Below, in pieces: positions 12,695 through 24,113 of a DNA stretch of 64,000 bases. The stretch comes from Pempheris klunzingeri (lineage: Eukaryota > Chordata > Actinopteri > Acropomatiformes > Pempheridae). The translations under genes were made by a program, and so were the position numbers. Every line of letters begins with the position of its first letter. Positions within the stretch are counted from its first letter, which is position 1. Below the pieces are notes generated by a model that worked only from the letters and a program-made list of their open reading frames with translations, did no database searches and was not told the origin of the DNA. Location: assembly GCF_042242105.1 (NCBI RefSeq), contig NC_092014.1, positions 8,431,374 through 8,495,373 of the forward strand, read 5' to 3'.

Positions 12695-15600
12695 CAGGTG
12701 GATTGGCTGTGTGGCAGTCCTCTGCATGGTCGTCCTGGTTTTGGCCTTCAACATCCTCGGACTACTGTGCGGCACTTGTGGCTACGACAAGCAAGCTACA
12801 CCAACAACCCGAGGCTGCATGTCAAACACCGGCGGCAACCTGCTAATGGCGTAAGTTAGCGAGACACAGTCGGCTAATTTTCTCATAGCAGGCATTTTGA
12901 CTTGTGATACAGGTGTAACTAAATTGGTGTAATGATAAAATTAGCTGCGGTGCATTTAAGTGTGCCAGTTCTGGGGCGCTGCTGTTGTGCTCGCTGCTTC
13001 TTCCTGGTACACCTGAATAGAGCAGAGCCATAATCATTGCTGTTGTAAATACCTGTATTCTTCACAGTCTGGTGAGTCAAAGTGTCTGCTGTGAGAAAGG
13101 TTTATTACTGTAGCATAAATATATACATAAAAATAGGTAATGAGGGAAGTATAAGACAGTGAGTACCAAAGATTGAGGATTTTGTCACATCCAGAAAGTA
13201 ACAAATATGTCTTTAGATGATGAAGACAGGAAGAGTCAAAAATCAAACAGGTTACTTAATTAGACAGGGCCATTTGTATTGATTGTCAAAACTTTATTAG
13301 AACTGTCGGAAACTGATGCTCAGCTAATGTCAAGTGAAATGCTGAACATTAGTTTCATCTACATACATTAACGACCATCACCTGGGATGACATTTGATCC
13401 TGAATGTCTTTTGATTTGGCTAAAGGGAAAAGCCAAAGACAAAACAAAAATGTCATAGCAGATGATAGAAGGTTATGAGTGTGTGTGACTGTGTTTCCCA
13501 CACTCTCTGTCTCTTGCTCTTTCAGAGGGGTGGGCTTCACTTTTATCTTTGCCTGGGTGCTCATGAGCATCGTGACCACCTTGTTTGTTGTTGGTGGCAA
13601 CGTGGAGAAGCTCATTTGTGAACCGTTGGCTAACCGACAGCTTTTTAAGGTACTGAATACAAACACTCTTTCTTCCTGAATCGTCTTATTTTCTCTCTCC
13701 TCTGTGCCTCTCTGTGTGTTTGTCTTGGAGGGAGTTTTATCTGAGCGGGATAGTGTTATATAAGGGACAACACTGTGGCTCTGTGCTGATGAATATGCAT
13801 GTGTTTGTGTGTAGATCATAGACACACCATTCCTGGTTCATCCGGCCAAAAAGAACTTCCTTCCTGGGATGCTGTTTCAGAATCCGAACATTGACTTGAC
13901 TTTGGGAAGCATGTACAGGTAACATGCCAACAGCTAATACTGTACATACCGTACATAGAGCTCTTTTCTGTTTTCCACCTGGACTTCATGAATTTGCACA
14001 TCCAAAAGTTGTTCCTTTTCTGATCCAAGATGACATTGTTTACTGTAATCTGCAGATTGAGTGTCTGGTAATAGAGAGGGAAGAGATAAATGGGTGAACT
14101 ATTGTTTCTGCTGCAAGAGACAGTTTTGAGATGCAATTTCAACCAGATTTTTTTTAATGTTCAAAATAACACCAATGAATTCCACATTTTTTAAGCATAA
14201 AAACCTAAATTAATGAGTCGTACAACTACACATACAGTACATTCACACTGGAGGAGTTTCACTGTGTGACCAAACTGTATTTGTGTGGCAGGGAGTGCTA
14301 TGAGAACAACGGTCTGTACCATGCTCTTCAGCTGGAGACCATGTTCAACATCAACTCCTTCCTCAACAGGACTGTGGTAAGTGCCAGTTTACCGTGTTGG
14401 CCGCAACAATGTCACTGGTAGCATCTTGGTGATTGACGACGACCCGGTGATGTGTGAGTTTATGTGTGTGTGTGTGTGTGTGTGTTTCACGACAGTACAA
14501 CAAGGATCTGGCCAAAGTGTTTGACAGTGTGCAGGTCGACCTGCACGACATCACCCTGCTCGAACAGGCCGGCAGAGACAACCTCATCAACTTCGCCAAC
14601 TCTGGACTCGGACAGATCGACTTTGAAGCCTACCTGGCTGAGGTAATCTGTGTGTGTGTGTGTGTGTCTGTGTGTGTGTGTGTGTGTGTGTGTCTGTGTC
14701 TGTGTGTACTTGTATCATATCACTTTGTGGGGATTCTCCTCACACACGGAGGAGAAAAAGTATTAAGCTAATCCTTTAGGACTTAATCCAAGTTAATACA
14801 ATGTTGACACAGGTGATAAAAGCCATAGTGTTTTTTTCTTTGTATGTGATTGTCGCTCTTTTGTGTCAAAGTTATGATAATGAATTAAACATAAATATAA
14901 CTGTTGTGATATGAAATAAAATTTTGAAATAATATTTCAGTCTCTCTTTGAAAAAAGAAAAAATTATTCAGATATCAAATGTTTTCAGCTCTATTTTCAT
15001 TAATATCCGTGATAAGAAGAAAATTCACTTTTGAAAAAAAGTTGGCAGATGCATCACAAACTGCACAAAATCCAGACTGAAACCTAAATAAAACTCAACA
15101 GAAATAAACTGCAAGCTGTGCAAATTGAGTGAAACTAAAGCTCTATTATAGCTCACGCCTCATGAGTGAATGTCTTTGTTTTGGTGTTTCAGGTGAATAA
15201 GGGAGTCACTCAAGTGAACCTGCTGTCCTTCGCTACAGACCTGGAGGCTCAGGCCGACCAGCTGGTGAGTGCCAACAAAGCACAGCAACATTTATCATTC
15301 AAATGCAAATATCATAAAGAAATATTTACAATTACAGAACAGTACCAGATTTAGAAAAAGTTACAGCATCGAGTCATTTGACTGAGATGAGGTACTTTTT
15401 TGCTTGTTAGCTGTCACCTAGGATCTGTCACCTTTATGTCACCTTTAGTTTCTATATAAAGGATCAGCGAGTCGGTTATTATTGCAAAACGAGCCCTGAC
15501 AGGATGATAAAGGACCCTGATCTGAAGCGGAGACATCTTGAATCATCCTGAAGGGATTCGTTCGGCAATAATGACCGTCGCTCGCTCTACATTATCCCGC

Positions 15601-16160
15601 TTATTACATGGCATCATACTAAAGAAATCAACAATTGGACAAAAAATACCGACTTAGAAGGGATTTTATTGATTTAAAAATGCTTTTATTGCAGTCGCAA
15701 TAAAGCAACAGCAACGGTCTACGGATCGAGTATTCAACAAAGCCATGTAATAATCATGGTTAACTTATGCTGGTAAAGTACTGCCAACTACTAAATAACT
15801 CTGATGGTGCTCACAGACCTTAACTGAATCCTCTGCATCCCACTGTGCCTTTAGATTGTTGATCCGAGTGGAAATAATTTGGACCTGGCTGTTGACTTTA
15901 GAGAGTGTTTTTTTCTTTTTACTTCTACTTTGACTTCACATCTTTCCACCTTTTTTCAAACAATTCACTGGCTGTAAAGCTTTTTGTACAACTCTAATTA
16001 GTTTGTTTTGTTCATTTTAATGTTAATTCACATGTTATAGAAAATATAACATGATATAACTTAAACTAACAAGTCCAGATATACACTCAGACAGCTTTAT
16101 TTTGCTTTAAACTCAGTGATCGGGGGTGTTGGTCTGAACAAGCTGTCCATTCACCATGAA

Positions 16161-16215
<55 letters not shown>

Positions 16216-16427
16216 TTATGGTACATGCATAGCACATAGTGCAGGATCTGTGCTGTTTTAAGGCACAGTTCCTGTATATGTCACAGAAGGATTAGTGTGT
16301 GAGTGTGTATTTCTCAGGAAGTAAAGAATATTAAATCAGTGAGCTTTTAATTCTTTACCTAAAGCTTTTAATCATCTAAGTTATTGAAGCAACTCAATGA
16401 TGCAACAAACTGCCATGTCCTCAGCTC

Positions 16428-16466
<39 letters not shown>

Positions 16467-18389
16467 GTCTCTCTGTCTGTCTGTTTGTTTGTTTGTTTGT
16501 TTGTTTGTTCACAGCCGCGTGGTGCTCTGGAGAACGCACTGAAAGGACACGCCAGCAGCATCAGGCAGATCCACAGAGAGCAGGTGGTTCCCATGGAGCA
16601 AGCAATGGTAATCATCTCTCCCACAACACAAACACTAACACCACACACATAAAACTCACCTGCACACATGTGCTACGCAGATCCTCTCCCATGTCCTACT
16701 GACAAAATAAACACTGTACAGTTTATTATACAGTTACAGTGGGAACAATTTTATACAGAATCTTGGATCAAACAACCTTCTGTGTTTGGATCGTGTGCTC
16801 ATTAAAAGGCTCATTGTTGCAGCTGATTGCGGGATGAAATGCAACAGAAACAATATGCATTATTTCTCATGTCTTGCAAACTACACAAAAAAGACATCAC
16901 ATTTAAGGTAAATCCAACATTCAAATTATAAGTTTAACTTTCCCTCTTTTCTCTTTTTTCTTTCTTTAAACGGTGACAGAAATATGTCAAAGCGCGGGTA
17001 AGCCGCTGTTGATTCATAGCAATATGACACTGTTCTATGTGCGTGTTTATCGCAGCAGTGTTGTTAATGCTGTGACGTGATGTGATGTGATGTGAAGTGA
17101 TGGGGTACTTGTTAATGAGTTTTTAGACATGCATGTTACGATCTGTTTGGTGACAGTTTGATTTCTCACACAGAGTGCGCTGAGCCAGAGTATCAAGCAG
17201 TTGCAGAGGATGTCCGGCGACCTGCCGGTGAGGAAACACACCGGCAAAAACACTCAGCAGCAGTAGTGCTGTTATTTTACTTTCATGTTAACCTCTCTGA
17301 TTTAGTAAAGCCTTTATTTGAACTAAAGATTTATTTGAAGTTCACATCTTATTTCATGTCTCACAGTCAAAAGCTTTGTTTTGATCGACACTTCACAACC
17401 TTCCACATTACATTTTAACTTTTAAAACACTGTAAACCATCACTTTATAATGTTGTAAATAAAATGAGTAATGATATACAGCATTACTGTTGTGTATTAG
17501 CACACAGGGAATGATTTAACAGCCTACTAATTAGAAAAACTATGCAGAAAACATTCTTTTAACTTCAAACACAAATGGTTAATTGTCTACTTTTTTCAAA
17601 GGTTTCTAACTCTCTCTCTCTCTTTTAGGTCAAGGTCACAAATATCCTGAGCGCCATCGATGCAGCAGAGTACCTCATCACTCATAACGCCTCCTATGTG
17701 GTGAAACAGGTAAAACAAGAAAAACATCACACACAAACAGCTTTATATTGGTGACGTTTTGCCATATTTATTGCTCCAGACTGGTCAATCAAGTCAAGAG
17801 GGAAATAAAAAGCAACAAGGTCTCTAACCCTCCACCCCAAACAGACTGCAGTCACTCATTTGCTCTGACGTTTTCTTCTCTGTTGGTTTCCAGGAAACAA
17901 AGGGCTACACACAGACCTTGGTGGGATACTTCAAACAGTACACAGACTGGGTGAAAAGCTCGGTGAGTATATAGTACTACCAGGTGTGTAGTATTAATGG
18001 CTCCTTTTAAAGATTATGGTTTGATAATTTACCAAAGAGACACTGTCAGGAGGAGGGAGGAGTGTAACTGTGAGGAGCAAACCGCTCACACAAAGTGATC
18101 CCGTATTGTTTTTTTTAATAATAGTGACAGTGATTGAAAAATAAAACTCTGTCAGTAATGGAGCTGGACTCTTTACAGTCAGCATGATGTTCAGGATTCA
18201 GTAAAGGTGCAGAAGCTTTAGAAGTCCTGTGATAAATATGTGTACTGTGTGTGTGTGTGTTTTTCCCTACAGTTGACTGCAGAGGTGGCCCAGTGTAAAC
18301 CCATCAGTAACATTGTGGACAGCATGGAGATAGTAGCATGCAGCTTTATAGTCGATTCAGTGGTGAGGAATCTGAACACTGTGTTTATC

Positions 18390-18422
<33 letters not shown>

Positions 18423-20819
18423 CACTGATTCATTTCACAGCTGTATGTACAGTACATGTTCCCCCTATGTATAAAATCGGGATATAAACGGCTCTTTGAC
18501 GGTTTGAGGGAGCTCTGGGATGAAGACTGTGGAGTCATTGGGCCACTCACACGAGAACAGTATGTTCTCAAGGCTCCGACACATTTGCTCTCACACACTG
18601 AGATGAGATGGAGTCTGTTTTGAGGCAGGGCAGGAAACTACACACACACAGATTCTTCAGTGTTTTCACTCCAGCCCCAAGAAGCTGTAAAGTTTCATAT
18701 TTACATATCAGCTGTATATCATGCACGTTAGCTTGTGAGAGTTTAATGAATTAAACAAGGCACAGACTGTGGTCAGTGTAAACACAGATTTTATATCACA
18801 GCGCTCCAGCAGTGCCTGCAGCCACTGTATATACGCTGCATGTATTCACGTGCGCACGTGTTTGTATTGACATTTTCTGGTGCCTGGTGTTGTGTACATC
18901 TCTTGTGCATTCACGTGTTTGTGCTGTAATGTGAAATGTAGCCCAAGAAACACATTCTGAGGAGCTGCAACATTTTATTTTATTGTTGTCGTATGTAACA
19001 CATGCAGAGCTGAATACATGCACACACAGCAGCTGAAAAGGTCCAGGTCTGTTTAGGGGGGGACTGACAGCTTTGCAGGGAGCGGTGGGGGATTTGGTGG
19101 CGGTTACGGTGGCGTGACACTGTTGCATCCTATCAGAAGAGGAACGCACTAACTTAGTTTTATTATTTTTATTCATTATTTTCATTATGTCTGAAAAATT
19201 TGAAAAATGTTAGTCACCGTGTAAAAAAAGACATCCTTATATTGGTTCTTTTTGGTCACAAATGATCCAAAACCAAAGTATATTCAAATGACTGTCCTAA
19301 AAACTGTCACATATTTTAATATTATATAATTACCATTTTGTAATACTTTAAACTTCACTACATTTCAGAGGAAAATGTACTGTCTAACTCCATTTGTCTA
19401 TAAATTTGTGTAGCAACTGTAGTTACTTTACAGATTATATATACAAAAGTTGTGATTGGTCCAAATATTATGATGCTGTGATACTCAACGCTCATCCAGC
19501 TAAAATATTAAAAAGCTGGTTAAATTCATAAATACTATTATATATATAGACATTAGTATTGTGCTAATAACACAAAAATATGATAAATAATTGTATATTT
19601 ATCTAGAAGGGGCAATTCTGACTGACTACTGACGACTTCTGTAAACTTACTCTGCCACTGAGAAGCTGGGATGAGAATTTCATTGACTATTCATCAGTTA
19701 TTCAACTAATTATTTTAGCACTAAAAATCCACATTAGAGAGTTAAGTGTTTATCTGAGTGTGACAGGAATGAGTCAAAGGTTAACTGGAGAGGAAAATGT
19801 GGAAAAAATGAAAAATGTGTAAATGTGTTTTTCAGAACACATTCTGGTTTGGTCTGGGAGGCTGCTGCATCCTTCTGATCCCCAGCATCATCTTCTCTAT
19901 CAAACTGGCCAAGTTTTACCGAAGGATGGACACAGAAGACGTCTTTGAAGAGTGAGTCCAAACACACACACGTTTTCTATGTACAGGCACAGACAGAAAC
20001 ATTGTTAGTTTTGCTCATAGTTTTTCTGAATCTTTCCTGTAGATCAAACAAAATGAATTAATCCTCTTCTTTCCTTCTCTCTGTCATTACTCCTTTTCAT
20101 GGCTTTTGATTCCCCTCATATTTTCTCCTCATGTTATTGCCGCTCTGTCTCCAGCTCCTCTTACCCGTGGCTTGTCGCACTTTGATGTTTGTCTGCTGCT
20201 AACATGTCCTTTCGTCCTCTTCCACGTGTCCGCTCCCTGTTTGGTCTGGGAATCTCTGGCTTTGGATCTCTTCACATCTTTCTTACTTTTTTCACCAGAA
20301 ACCACAAACAAAGTCTCTCTCTTTGCACGGATCTTCATTTCTTCATCTTCTCCTGCGTCTCCCTCGTTTCTTTTGACTTTTTTTTCGACTCTCTGAGGAT
20401 CACTCCGTCCTTGTTGCTTTCGGCGGAGTCTTCCCATTCTCTTTTGTCACCTGTCCACCCTCGCTCTTGTGTTGCAGTATGGGTAATACAGGTAATCATG
20501 GTGAACAAGTGTGCGATATCCATGGAGACCTCGCTGTGGTCAGGTACGAGCAGTGTCTCCGCTTGCTTGCATGCCGTGGTCTTAATCGGTGGAGGGATAT
20601 TTTTATCTGAAGACAGTGAAACATTTTCTACATTTTTACACAAATGTTAAGCTTGTAAAGAACTCCCCATATGTACTGTATGTATGTACGTGTGTGTGTG
20701 TGTGTGTGTGTGTTTGTGTTTGTGTGTGTGAATGTGCGTGTACACGAAGCTCTCCCTATTACGACACCCTGACCCAGTTTCCCCGGGCCTCTGCTCCCCC
20801 GAGCTACCCAGACTGGTGA
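7201..20819 (+). CDS. prom1: prominin-1 (CD133), 5'-partial, 27 coding exons
   Basis: Pentaspan membrane glycoprotein of microvilli, cilia and photoreceptor discs that binds cholesterol-rich membrane. Exons: 7201-7262, 7638-7664, 7777-7982, 9855-9975, 10099-10162, 10322-10411, 10971-10994, 11291-11508, 11611-11685, 11815-11878, 12040-12048, 12189-12348, 12698-12850, 13526-13649, 13815-13918, 14292-14376, 14496-14642, 15193-15264, 16515-16607, 16980-16997, 17174-17227, 17629-17709, 17894-17962, 18273-18362, 19836-19951, 20478-20543, 20750-20819. All have AG/GT borders and phases that join, giving about 819 codons. Transmembrane segments are visible in exons 7777 (TM1, then the Cys-rich CFCVCRCC), 7777/9855 (TM2), 12698 (TM3, then ATPTTRGC), 13526 (TM4) and 19836 (TM5, then [10 protein letters not shown]). 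The match to human PROM1 is clear over its whole length. The signal-peptide exons were not found in 1-7200. Paralogue (1a or 1b) not assigned. Confidence 0.96.
7638..7664 (+). other. prom1: prom1 27-nt microexon (conserved cassette)
   Basis: This 27-nt phase-0 exon encodes PENVVLLLQ between a CAG acceptor and a GTAAAC donor. It aligns with human PROM1 residues 92-100 (KPETVILGL). In human that exon separates the two classical isoforms, because AC133-2 lacks these nine residues. It lies just before TM1. A short GT tract sits about 40 nt upstream. Confidence 0.85.
8832..8853. repeat. (CA)n microsatellite in a prom1 intron
   Basis: Short pure CA run. A second CA-rich cluster lies at about 9008-9043 in the same intron. 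Confidence 0.9.
10971..10994 (+). other. prom1: prom1 24-nt microexon (candidate cassette)
   Basis: This 24-nt exon has phase 1 on both sides, a pyrimidine-rich acceptor (ttatctaaag) and a GTAATG donor. It adds AKVENAIK within the first extracellular loop. If skipped, the flanking exons join in frame to give a sequence that aligns without a gap to canonical human PROM1, so it behaves as a removable insert. Confidence 0.7.
12040..12048 (+). other. prom1: prom1 9-nt microexon (candidate)
   Basis: Nine bases (ctctgcctc) lie between a CAG acceptor with a good pyrimidine tract and a strong GTAAGT donor. Included, the junction reads S-ALP-R-VKGML. Skipped, it reads S-G-VKGML, which matches human ...A-G-IKRVL. 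Both options stay in frame. An exon this small needs transcript proof. Confidence 0.55.
14464..14707. repeat. GT tracts on both sides of prom1 exon 14496-14642
   Basis: (GT)n at 14464-14486 ends 9 nt before the acceptor. A longer TG-rich tract (about 14650-14707) starts 7 nt after the donor. The exon is therefore bracketed by UG-rich RNA. Confidence 0.9.
15473..15577. repeat. Imperfect 36-nt inverted repeat in a prom1 intron
   Basis: Arms 15473-15508 and 15542-15577 match in 28 of 36 positions when one is reverse-complemented, with a 33-nt loop. The flanking text ('cattatcccgcttattac') looks like part of a dispersed fish element. Probably a non-autonomous transposon fragment. Confidence 0.55.
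16164..16214. repeat. (CA)n microsatellite
   Basis: About 50 bp of pure CA in the prom1 intron 15265-16514. Confidence 0.95.
16424..16509. repeat. Compound (TCTG)n-(TTTG)n microsatellite at a prom1 acceptor
   Basis: Tetranucleotide TCTG units pass into TTTG units and end 5 nt before the acceptor AG (16513-16514) of exon 16515-16607. The repeat supplies the pyrimidine tract of that exon. Confidence 0.9.
16980..16997 (+). other. prom1: prom1 18-nt microexon (candidate cassette)
   Basis: This 18-nt phase-0 exon encodes KYVKAR between a TGACAG acceptor, preceded by a long TTTCTTT tract, and a GTAAGC donor. It falls in the second extracellular loop, between ...PMEQAM and SALSQS. Human canonical PROM1 runs QSL-STLYQS with no insert, so skipping restores the human length. 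Confidence 0.65.
18992..19160. repeat. 169-bp dispersed duplication, copy A (prom1 intron)
   Basis: Matches 24395-24563 at a constant offset of 5403 bp with no indels. I count 4 substitutions in 169 positions. It lies in the intron before the TM5 exon. Confidence 0.85.
19335..19440. mobile_element. MITE-like fragment (CAGTGGTGG family), copy 2
   Basis: Contains 'acttcactacatttcagagg' and 'gtagttactttacagat', internal motifs of the family seen at 6460, 35850 and 46379. Ends not preserved. Confidence 0.4.
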
Positions 20820-21956
20820 CCCAAAGGAACTCGTCAATGAGGTACTTATTGTCAGTCATAAGTCTCCACTAACCCTCATCTAACAGCTAAACTAAACAGC
20901 TGAAACCATCCGAGAACCATCAGCCATTTAATCATCAGTCTGACTTCAGCCAGGACATTTTTTCCTCCTCCTTTTTATTCTTGTCAGTATTTCTTGTGTT
21001 TTTCCTCTTCATCCTTCATCCTTCATCCATCATCGTTGTCTCTTTTGACTGCTGATGTCCACACAAACAAAGAAAACAAGTTACAACAACAACAGTTACT
21101 AATGATGGCTTAAGCTGAAGACCACTTATACACCTGACGCTGTCATGTGTGCTGCATTTAAAGGATCAAAGATGGTAAAAATGGTAACGGTTAGTTTGGA
21201 TTTAACACTTTTTTTTGTGTGTAGCACACAATAACTCAAACAAATTCAGTAATCAAGGCAGTAGTTGACCAGCCACTCCTGTGTTTAGGAGGTAAAATTA
21301 CCAATTTTATCAATGGAGTCTGGTGGGTGTTTCTTGTTAAACAAAAAGAATCTTACAGGTCCATCTCTGCATCGATCCTTTCTGTAGTGTTGTCAGACAC
21401 TTTGAATAACAATCTGAGCTTGTCAGTGGCAAAATCAAGCGCTTTCAGTGCACGTATTTTGATCACGCACAAATGCACAATTACAGCCATTGTAGCTCAT
21501 TGCAGCCTGTTATCGGCCGCCAGCAGAGGTGAGGTAGAAGTCATTTTGAGCCCAAAGTATGTAAAAAATATGCCTCAAGTTTTATAAAGCTATTCTTCAA
21601 CTGTGTTTAGATATGGCTGTTTGGTATGTAGGAGACGTCCTGTAGGGAGAACAAGCATTTTGATAAGTGTTGAACTTGTGTTGAGCACACAAATATGTCA
21701 TGAATGTAGACCTTGACCATTACTTTCATTTCAAATTCTTTACAATGAAAGCATCAAGTAATGGCTGAATGGCCGAATCTTTGATCACATCACTTCAACA
21801 TTTCTTGTTGTTAGAATTTTTGATTATCCTGATATTTTTGCTAGATTTCGAGTAGTTTTTTTGTAACATTGTGTACACTAGCGTACTAAAGTGAAGGCTC
21901 TGTCTTGTATTGATGATGCCATCTTGTGTCTTTGATGAAGAAGATTGTGGCCTTGA

Positions 21957-21962
21957 AATAAA
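21957..21962 (+). promoter_or_regulatory. prom1: AATAAA poly(A) signal, short prom1 3' end
   Basis: Canonical hexamer about 1.1 kb after the TGA at 20817-20819. It would end the isoform that terminates in exon 20750. Cleavage position not determined. Confidence 0.5.
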
Positions 21963-22353
21963 TCACCTGATTCACCTTTGACTTCCTTTATAGATCTGTA
22001 GATTTTCACACCAAAGTCAATTTGTGCTCACATTGTTAATATTTGCCCAATTACAGTAAGCCATGCGGTTATTTGAACACATTGAGAACTTTTGGTTTTG
22101 AATTGGTGTGATATGTTTTGGAGTATTTGCAGTCTTGACATCCTTACATCCTTTTTATGTTTGTTTGCTCTATTCATCTCCAATTTTATCTCAGAAAAGG
22201 TAGTGTCTCCCACTACTGTGTTTTTGTTTGCCTTTGACTCAAACTAACACGCTGACTTTCCTGAAAATTAGCACTTCAGTGGGTCTCAAGAAAAGAGCAA
22301 AAATAGAATAGTGCATAAACCAAAAGTTGATTTAATTTTCTTTATTTTCACAG

Positions 22354-22650
22354 CGGACAAGAGAGCTGGAACTGATTTTTCCCTTCGTGGTAAGTGCTCA
22401 TCATACTCCTTTCCTCATCCTCACTCAGAGAAAAAAAAAAAAAAAAAAAGAAAACACGCTATGTGACAATTGCATGCTGTTTCCGACATGGCCTCTCTCT
22501 TTTCTAGGATCACTGGACTTTCCAGCCTTCCCATTCACGTCTTGTCACACTTCAAAGCACCAAAGGGAAGAGCTACACAATCAAGAACTGTGTGGTGAGG
22601 GCAGCTCACCCCCCAGTCAGCCCTTCAAGCCATTTGACGAAGACCTCTGA
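22354..22650 (+). other. prom1: Possible alternative prom1 3' exons
   Basis: A 36-nt exon-like segment (22354-22389; acceptor tttattttcacag, donor GTAAGT) is followed by an acceptor at 22507 (tctcttttctag). If the exon at 20478 uses its inner donor after 20491, phase 1 joins phase 1. The frame then stays open through both segments and ends FKPFDEDL-TGA at 22648-22650. Alternatively the pieces are 3'UTR exons reached from a donor at 20842, 22 nt after the main stop. From the 20543 donor the reading would end SGQESWN-stop. Sequence alone does not decide between these. Confidence 0.4.
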
Positions 22651-23520
22651 TGCCAGCCAACTGTAATTTAACAAGTGATCTCCCACTTACACCGTCTAGT
22701 CAGAGCAGTAGCACAGCAGTCCTTAGAGTGTATCATACTGTACAATTATCATCTATCAGAGCAACGTTCCTGCATAGCTAGTTTACCCATAGAGAATACA
22801 GAGAATTGTTTGTACTTACATTATCAGATTTAACATGGTGACACAAGTGTACATTTTTTACACTTTCAAAACATTTGAAAGTTTTATATATTTTTTTGTT
22901 AATGTTTGTTTTATAACATGTATGTAGTTTTTTTTGTAGTAGTAGCTCTTTTGTTCTCTTTTTCTTTTTTGAATATGTGTAATATAGCTTGTATCATTTT
23001 GGCTCAACAGGGTGCATCAACCAGGGAATGAGGGAATAGTCAATAATTCTGTGATTTACGCTTATTCACTTTTGTGACGGATGTTGGATGAGAAGATACC
23101 ACGTGTCTTTTTGCTGAATACCAGAAGCCGGTTAACTTAGTTTTGCATAAAGTCAAAGACAGTGTAGCAAGACTCTACGGCCATGCTAGTGGTTGTATTA
23201 AATTGAGTACATGATCAGAAATCATATTGGACAAATTTAAAATTTGAACCAATGATGTTATATGAAAAGTCAGGTGATCACCAAAGTTATAGGTAGGTAG
23301 TCGTGTGAACTATTCGATTTTTAAAAAATTTAACTAATATTCAAAAATCATGGCCCATTGCTACTAATTTCATGGCCATTGATTAGTTGTTGATAAAAGC
23401 CAAAAATGTCCATCTCATGGTGCACTAGAGGAAAAGTCAGGGGATCATAAAGTCAGGAAGATTCATTCTCAGGGGACCATGAATGTCTTTCTAGAGAATT
23501 GCTATCCATTGTTGCTAGCA

Positions 23521-23552
23521 GTTGTTTTGGCCACTGTCAAGGCCAAAACAAC
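23521..23552. repeat. Perfect 12-bp inverted repeat
   Basis: GTTGTTTTGGCC and GGCCAAAACAAC are separated by 8 bases. It would form a small hairpin. It lies beyond the short prom1 end but inside the possible long 3'UTR. Confidence 0.8.
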
Positions 23553-23570
23553 AGGTTGTGGTTTCATGTC

Positions 23571-23720
23571 GGGGTTACCCGTTAGCTAAGCTAACATAAG
23601 CTAACCGTCGCTACGCTGTAGCTTCATGGTTAGCATACAGCCGCGAGAGTGCTATTGATCTTCTCAGCTAACTTTCAGCAAGAAAGTGAAAAAGGGTATT
23701 TTCCTAAATGTTTGGCTCTT
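23571..23720. repeat. Dispersed fish repeat (GCTAAGCTAAC family), copy 1
   Basis: Reads 'gctaagctaac...gctgtagcttcatggttagcatac', then 'tgatcttctcagctaac' and 'tcagcaagaaagtg', a very common teleost repeat. A copy lies at 48880-49160 and a fragment at about 25100-25220. Confidence 0.5.
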
Positions 23721-23820
23721 ATTTGTCTGAATTATTAAAATCCCTGAGACATGAAGAGATTAGTCCCAAATTCATCCTGGTTCTTTGCTACTATAAGAGG
23801 CAAAGTGTTACTAGCTAGTC

Positions 23821-23852
<32 letters not shown>

Positions 23853-24107
23853 GATGCAAATTCCCTTACGAGGACTTGGGACAGCTAACGAACAAAATAC
23901 TGTGTCTTAGGCATTTCTGGCCGGACCATTAGTGAGGATCTAGTTGCTTTTGTTGTCAGAGGTTGTGTTTTTTCTGCGCCATCCTGTGGTTTGAGAGATC
24001 AAACACAAACCCATAACCGTCTGTGGTGTCAGAGGCCTGGTTGAGGAACGCACTCAAAAAAAAAAAAATCATACCGCCAGAGTTTGTGGTGAGGGCTCAA
24101 ATCTGTG

Positions 24108-24113
24108 AATAAA
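24108..24113 (+). promoter_or_regulatory. prom1: AATAAA poly(A) signal, possible long prom1 3' end
   Basis: Canonical hexamer followed by a TG/T-rich stretch (tgtctgttttgtttttc). It is the natural end for a transcript using the 22354 and 22508 exons. The implied 3'UTR of about 1.5 kb includes a CA repeat at 23823-23851. Confidence 0.4.

Noticed and set aside
13355..13825. 156-codon minus-strand ORF
   Set aside because: It overlaps well-supported prom1 exons on the other strand and has no recognisable domain.
20129..20643. Overlapping ORFs on both strands of 100-150 codons
   Set aside because: They arise from a low-stop, pyrimidine-rich prom1 intron before exon 20478. Composition is strand-biased and there is no homology.
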